A program made the translations under genes and the position numbers. From Acidobacteriota bacterium (GTDB taxonomy: Bacteria; Acidobacteriota; Polarisedimenticolia; J045), in assembly GCA_027001345.1 (NCBI GenBank), contig JALTMS010000584.1, positions 1-10,766 of the forward strand: a stretch of 10,766 nt of DNA, in the 5' to 3' direction. Shown here one piece after another: positions 6,569 to 10,766 of this stretch. How positions within the stretch are numbered: the stretch's first letter is position 1; every line of letters starts with the position of its first letter. The notes below the pieces were generated by a model. That model did no database searches. It was not told where the DNA came from and saw nothing but the letters and a program-made list of their open reading frames with translations.

Positions 6569-9500
6569 CTACCCTTCCTCCCCGGCGGCCTCGCCTCGCC
6601 AGCAGGCCACCAGCGTCTCGACACTCTGATCGACGAGCATGTGCTCGCCGCTGCGCACGCGCAGTCGGCCATCGTCGCCGAGGCGACCGATGGGGGCCAC
6701 CGGTTCGCCTGCCAGGCGGGTGAGGATTTCGTCCCGATCCTCGGGTCGAGAGCACAGCAGCATCCGCCCGCAGGATTCGCCGAACAGCCGCGCCTCCCAG
6801 CCCACCTCGCCTTCCACCGGCAGTGCAGCGAGGTCCACCTCGAGGCCGACATCGCCCGCCCGAGCCAGCCGCAGCAGGGCCGGCATCAGGCCGCCGAGGG
6901 CCGGCACGCAGACCGCCTGCACGAGGCGATCGCGGATCACGCCGGCCACCGCCCGGTAACGCCCGGCCCAGGCCGCTGGCCGGCAGCGGGGGACCTGGGG
7001 GAAGGCCACGCCGCGGTGGGCGGCCCACTGGCTGCCGCCGAGTTCCTCGGCCGTCGCGCCGAGCATCAGAATCTCCTGCCGACGATCGGGAACCTCGAGG
7101 GTCATCGCCATCCGCACGTCAGGCACCAGGCCGATGGCGGAGACCAGCAGGGTCGGAGGGATACTGATCCGCCGGCCACCGATCACCGCGTCGTTCTTCA
7201 TCGAATCCTTGCCGGAAATCAGCGGCATGCCGTAGGCCGTACAGGCCTCGTAGAGTCCACGGCAGGTCCGCACGAGCTGGGCCAGCTTGTGCTCCGCATC
7301 CGGATTGGTCGCCCCCGGCAGGGGATCGGGCCAGCAGAAGTTGTCGAGCGCGGCGATGCGATCGGGGCGCGCACCGGCGGCCAGCAAGCGCCTGAGGGAG
7401 AGATCCACCGCCGCCTGGGCCATGGCATGGGCATCGATGTCGGAGTAGGTGGGGAAAATGCCCTCCGCCAGGGCATAGCCTTCCCAGCTCCCGTGGTCGA
7501 TCTGGAACACGCTCGCTTCGGCGGGTACGTCCCGATGGACTCCGATCCAGGGCTTGACCACGGTCAGCCCTTTGACCTCATGATCGTAGACCCGGCACAG
7601 ATCCTCGCTCGAGGCCAGGTTGTGACGAGCGACGAAGGCTCGTATCTCACTGGCCAGAACGCCGGCGGCCTCGGGCAGTGGAAGCCGCTCGGGCTCGGCA
7701 ATCTCGACCGGCTCGAAGCGGGCCTCGAGTTCCATCGGCGGCAGACCCCCGTGGAGGAAATCCATCGGCAGATAAGTCACCGTGCGCTCGCCCCACAGGC
7801 AGTGGAAGACGCCGCTGTCGGTGAACTCGCCGAGATCGGTGGCCTCCACCTCCCGCCGCCGGGCCAGGTCGATCAGCCGCTGGAGGTTTTCCGGCGGGAC
7901 GGCGATGGTCATCCGCTCCTGGGCCTCGGAGACCAGCACCTCCCAGGGAGCCAGACCCTGGTACTTGAGCGGGGCCCGGGCCAGATCCATCCGGGCGCCG
8001 CCGCAGGCCTGGGCCATCTCACCGACCGAAGACGACAGCCCCCCCGCACCGTTGTCGGTGATCGCCGAGTAGAGCCCGAGATCCCGCGCCTCGATCAGGA
8101 AATCGAACATCATCTTTTCGGTGATCGGATCGCCGATCTGCACCGCCTGCACCGGGCTCTCCTCGGTCAGTTCGGCACTCGAGAAGGTCGCACCGTGGAT
8201 CCCGTCCTTGCCGATCCGGCCACCGACCATCACGATCCGGTCTCCCGGCCGTGCGGCCTTGAGGTGAGCCGGCCGGCCGGCAACCTCCACAGGCATGCGG
8301 CCGACCGTCCCGCAGTAGACCAGGGGCTTGCCCAGAAAACGCTCGTCGAAGAACTCGAAGCCACGGGCGTAAGGGATGCCCGACTGATTGCCTCCGTCGA
8401 TCACGCCCCGATGTACGCCCTCGCGGATACGGCGCGGGTGGAGCAGACCGGCGGGCAACTCGCCTTTCCAGTCCGGTGCCGCAAAGCAGTAGCCCCAGAC
8501 GTTGGCCAGCAGCTCGGCTCCCATGCCGGTGCCGAAGGGATCGCGGTTGACGCCCACGATGCCGGTGATCGCTCCGCCGTAGGGGTCGAGAGCCGACGGG
8601 CTGTTGTGGGTCTCGACCTTGTAGACCAGGTGGTGACGATCGGTTGCGGCGATCACACCCGCGTTGTCGTCGAACACCGACACCAGCCAGCTCCGCCCTT
8701 CCCGTTGCTCGATCGCGGCCTCCACCGCGCGCGTGGCGCCCTTGATATAGGTGCCGAAGAGGGAGTCGATGGTCTGCTCCGGCTCCCCCGGCGCGCGATA
8801 GCGGATGGTGGCACTCATGATCTTGTGCTTGCAGTGCTCGGACCAGGTCTGGGCCAGACACTCCAGCTCCGCGTCGGTGGGTTCGCTCCCGAGCCCCGCC
8901 GCCCGGCGGCCGGGATCGTCACCTGCTCGGCGGAAGAAGTCCCGGATCACGCGCATTTCGCCCAGGCTCAGAGCGAGAAGCATCTCGCGGCTCAGGCGCT
9001 CGAGTTCGGCATCCTCGACCTCGAGGCTGATCGTGCGGGTTTCGGGAACCTGGCTGTCCACCACCCGGGGCACATCCAGGTCCGGTTCCGACGCCTCCCA
9101 CTGCTCCCGACTCTGGATGCTGATCCGCTCGATCACCTCGTTGGCCAGCAGTTCCCGGGCGATGCGCTCGGCGTCGGCGAGGCTCACGCCGGAGAGCAGG
9201 TAGAGGCGCGAGGTGAAAACCGCCTCACAGCGACCGGGCTCCAGGCCGAGCAGATCCTCGATGGCGACCTTGGCCGAATGGGCCACCGGATCGGTGACCC
9301 CGGGACGGAAACCGACGGCCACCGCCACGTCGAAGTCGCTGCCTTCGATGCGCCCCACCGCCCCACGCCGCAGCACGGGCCCGGCAAAGGCCCGGGCGAC
9401 CCGTTCGGCCTGCTCGTCGCTCAGCGCCGGCTGGACGTGGTAGACGTCCCGAGTGCGAACCCGTTCGATGGGTATCCCCAGCAGGGTGCGGATTCGGTGA

Positions 9501-9571
9501 GCAACGGAAACGCCGCGGCTATCGACCTGCTCCGGCCTGATGCCGATCTCGATGCGGGTGGTTGTGTTCAC
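6569..9571 (-). CDS. purL: FGAM synthase PurL with fused N-terminal PurS-like domains
   Basis: This 1000-residue enzyme performs the ATP-dependent amidation of FGAR to FGAM with ammonia from PurQ. Residues about 5-75 and 79-155 look like two PurS-type modules: each opens with a beta strand and a 'RP...' turn, and the second ends LLANEVIERISI, as PurS does. The catalytic core carries TWSEHCKHK (242-250), KVETHNSPSALDPYGG (318-333), GGRIGKDGIHGATFSS (450-465), TDNGAGGLSSSVGEM (505-519), LDNFCWPDP (742-750) and SGKDSMKND (786-794). Length is between Bacillus-type PurL (about 740) and the 1300-residue enzymes that also include the glutaminase; here the glutaminase is the next gene, purQ. The GTG start at 9571 is chosen because GAGG lies 8 nt upstream and the first PurS-like strand begins at once; an upstream in-frame ATG at 9622 lacks a ribosome site. 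Its 5' end overlaps the preceding GNAT gene by 53 nt; its TAG abuts the purQ ATG. Confidence 0.96.
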   Translation of the reverse strand: MNTTTRIEIGIRPEQVDSRGVSVAHRIRTLLGIPIERVRTRDVYHVQPALSDEQAERVARAFAGPVLRRGAVGRIEGSDFDVAVAVGFRPGVTDPVAHSAKVAIEDLLGLEPGRCEAVFTSRLYLLSGVSLADAERIARELLANEVIERISIQSREQWEASEPDLDVPRVVDSQVPETRTISLEVEDAELERLSREMLLALSLGEMRVIRDFFRRAGDDPGRRAAGLGSEPTDAELECLAQTWSEHCKHKIMSATIRYRAPGEPEQTIDSLFGTYIKGATRAVEAAIEQREGRSWLVSVFDDNAGVIAATDRHHLVYKVETHNSPSALDPYGGAITGIVGVNRDPFGTGMGAELLANVWGYCFAAPDWKGELPAGLLHPRRIREGVHRGVIDGGNQSGIPYARGFEFFDERFLGKPLVYCGTVGRMPVEVAGRPAHLKAARPGDRIVMVGGRIGKDGIHGATFSSAELTEESPVQAVQIGDPITEKMMFDFLIEARDLGLYSAITDNGAGGLSSSVGEMAQACGGARMDLARAPLKYQGLAPWEVLVSEAQERMTIAVPPENLQRLIDLARRREVEATDLGEFTDSGVFHCLWGERTVTYLPMDFLHGGLPPMELEARFEPVEIAEPERLPLPEAAGVLASEIRAFVARHNLASSEDLCRVYDHEVKGLTVVKPWIGVHRDVPAEASVFQIDHGSWEGYALAEGIFPTYSDIDAHAMAQAAVDLSLRRLLAAGARPDRIAALDNFCWPDPLPGATNPDAEHKLAQLVRTCRGLYEACTAYGMPLISGKDSMKNDAVIGGRRISIPPTLLVSAIGLVPDVRMAMTLEVPDRRQEILMLGATAEELGGSQWAAHRGVAFPQVPRCRPAAWAGRYRAVAGVIRDRLVQAVCVPALGGLMPALLRLARAGDVGLEVDLAALPVEGEVGWEARLFGESCGRMLLCSRPEDRDEILTRLAGEPVAPIGRLGDDGRLRVRSGEHMLVDQSVETLVACWRGEAAGEEG
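6577..6581 (-). promoter_or_regulatory. Strong Shine-Dalgarno for purQ inside the purL tail
   Basis: On the minus strand GGAGG lies 8 nt before the purQ ATG and also encodes part of the Gly-Glu-Glu-Gly end of PurL. Together with the zero-nucleotide gap between the purL stop and the purQ start, it fixes the purQ start and suggests termination-reinitiation coupling that keeps the two subunits balanced. Confidence 0.75.
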
Positions 9572-10766
9572 GCCCCTGGCCTCGCTCTGGTGGAGGCAAG
9601 AGTCTACCCTGCCCCGCCCCATCGAGGCTGCTGTTTGTGGCCAAGGGGTAGCGCAATCCCGCGGGCAGCCAGTTGGCCGTCCCCTCCCGAGTGGCGGCCC
9701 AGGCCAGAATCCGGGCCCCGATCCGGGCCAGTCCGGGATGAGGGGCGCCGATGAAGGCACGCTGGTCGCGCAGCAACAGCCCCAGACCCGAGCCGGTACC
9801 GGTGCCCGCCGGCAGCAGCAGCAGCGACTCGGTTTCCCCCTGGCGAGCCAGGGCCCGAATCACCCGGAGTCGCAGAGCTGCCTCGAGCTGAGCGGCAGGC
9901 AGCGCGGGATCGAGCAACACCGCGATCTCGATCGCCCGCCGGCGCATGACCCACAGCGCGCAGGCCGCGGCCAGCCGACCCTTCCATTCGAGCACGGCCA
10001 GTTGCCGGGCAGCCCCGGGGGCGGCATCGAAGATGCCTTCCATCACCCGACAGCGATCGTCCACACCCCTCGAGCCGGAGTCCAGTGCGTCGCGCACCTC
10101 GGCCAGTCGGCCGGCCTCGGCCGGCGCCTCGAGACGAAAGCTCCACGGCTCCCCACTCGGCGCGGCGGCTGTCGCACTCCGCCTCAGCGTCCGGGGAATC
10201 GACGAGAGCACTCGCTCCCATCCGCCTCGGAGGTCGAGTTCGGTTTCCCGGCGTGCGAGCCGGAAATCGGTCCAGCCCGGATCGCCGCGCAGGCCATCGG
10301 TCAGCCACTCGATGGCGGGCCCGGACGGGCCGACGCCCTCGAGGTGAAAGACCACCGCCTTGCCCAGGCGGCGGGAGAGATCCCGCAGCAGATCCGCCGC
10401 CCCCACCCGGCGGCCCTCGACCGAGAGCAGCGGCTGGTGGCGGTGAAACAGCCCCTGGCCGAGGAAACGGGCCACCAGCCCACCAGCCCAGCGATAGGTC
10501 TCCAGGGCCAGGATTCCCTCGATGCGAGCGTTCAGGCGCAGGGCCACGATCAGGGGTACGGGACCCGCCGGCCGGATCCGTCCGACGATCCGCGCCCCCT
10601 CCGAACCGGAGCAGGGCAGGGGCCAGCGCTGAGCGCCGAGCAGCCAGCCCCACTCTTCCTGGAGATCGTCGATCGCGCTCCAGCCCTGGTGCAGCTCCAG
10701 GCTCCAGCGCAGCGCGGACCGGGAGTCACCCGATCCGGCGGATCCGCTCGAGGAGCTGGACTGTGA
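9519..10766 (-). CDS. GNAT-fold acyltransferase, CelD/BcsL-like (5' end off window)
   Basis: The minus-strand frame is open from the right edge to the TAG at 9519, giving 415 visible residues with no clear start, so the N-terminus is outside the window. A GTG at 10547 lies in frame, but the preceding 73 residues (including WSAIDDLQEEWGWLLGAQ and VPLIVALR) look like the N-terminal half of the CelD/BcsL-like acetyltransferase fold, so I extend the gene to the edge. Residues 1-17 are Ser/Gly-rich low complexity. The central segment WERVLSSIPRTLRRSATAA resembles the helix preceding the GNAT core in this family. Residues near the C-terminus (RQLAVLEWKGRLAAACALWV, then a strand and a long helix RLRVIRALARQGE) fit the acyl-CoA-binding half. 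Family members are linked to exopolysaccharide and envelope modification; the substrate here is unknown. The last 17 codons overlap the purL start in another frame, so the two are probably co-translated. Confidence 0.65.
   Translation of the reverse strand, partial: SQSSSSSGSAGSGDSRSALRWSLELHQGWSAIDDLQEEWGWLLGAQRWPLPCSGSEGARIVGRIRPAGPVPLIVALRLNARIEGILALETYRWAGGLVARFLGQGLFHRHQPLLSVEGRRVGAADLLRDLSRRLGKAVVFHLEGVGPSGPAIEWLTDGLRGDPGWTDFRLARRETELDLRGGWERVLSSIPRTLRRSATAAAPSGEPWSFRLEAPAEAGRLAEVRDALDSGSRGVDDRCRVMEGIFDAAPGAARQLAVLEWKGRLAAACALWVMRRRAIEIAVLLDPALPAAQLEAALRLRVIRALARQGETESLLLLPAGTGTGSGLGLLLRDQRAFIGAPHPGLARIGARILAWAATREGTANWLPAGLRYPLATNSSLDGAGQGRLLPPPERGQGREHNHPHRDRHQAGAGR

Noticed and set aside
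5840..9754. A 1304-codon open frame on the plus strand opposite purQ and purL
   Set aside because: Its translation is Gln/His/Arg/Gly-rich with no recognisable domain, and it lies exactly antisense to two well-supported purine genes; it is an artefact of GC-rich codon use.

Overview
The window is about 10.8 kb of GC-rich, gene-dense bacterial DNA with no mobile elements, RNA genes or CRISPR arrays that I can see. It holds seven protein genes, two of them cut by the window edges. The sigma-54-type response regulator, the soluble PAS histidine kinase and a 1000-residue PurL carrying fused PurS-like domains next to a separate PurQ suggest a high-GC Gram-negative lineage such as a deltaproteobacterial, myxobacterial or acidobacterial relative. 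That placement is inference; nothing here fixes the taxon.

Left part (1-2976): a two-component pair in divergent orientation. A cytoplasmic histidine kinase with two PAS-like regions runs leftward off the window from 1201. An NtrC-family response regulator (receiver, AAA+, Fis-type helix-turn-helix) runs rightward from 1561 to 2976. The 359-base gap between them holds a good sigma-70-type promoter for the kinase, a tandem 10-bp repeat in the kinase leader, a near-perfect 23-bp palindrome, and a weak sigma-54-like element pointing at the regulator.

Right part (10766 down to 2954): a compact leftward operon in transcription order CelD/BcsL-like GNAT acyltransferase (5' end off the window), purL, purQ, a GT-C-type polytopic membrane glycosyltransferase-like protein, and alr (alanine racemase). 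The genes overlap or abut: 53 nt between the GNAT gene and purL, 0 nt between purL and purQ, a 4-nt gap between purQ and the membrane protein, and a 4-nt GTGA overlap into alr. PurL and PurQ together carry out the FGAR-to-FGAM step of purine synthesis, with the PurS role supplied by PurL's own N-terminus. Alr makes D-alanine for peptidoglycan. The GNAT and GT-C proteins look like envelope or glycan functions, so the operon mixes nucleotide and cell-surface metabolism.

The operon's last gene, alr, converges on the response regulator gene and the two coding regions overlap tail to tail by 23 bp, leaving no room for a terminator between them. I see no clearly new biological system. The most distinctive points are the symmetric elements in the divergent control region, the PurS-PurS-PurL architecture, a Glu-to-Asp change in the PurQ triad, and the overlapping gene ends.
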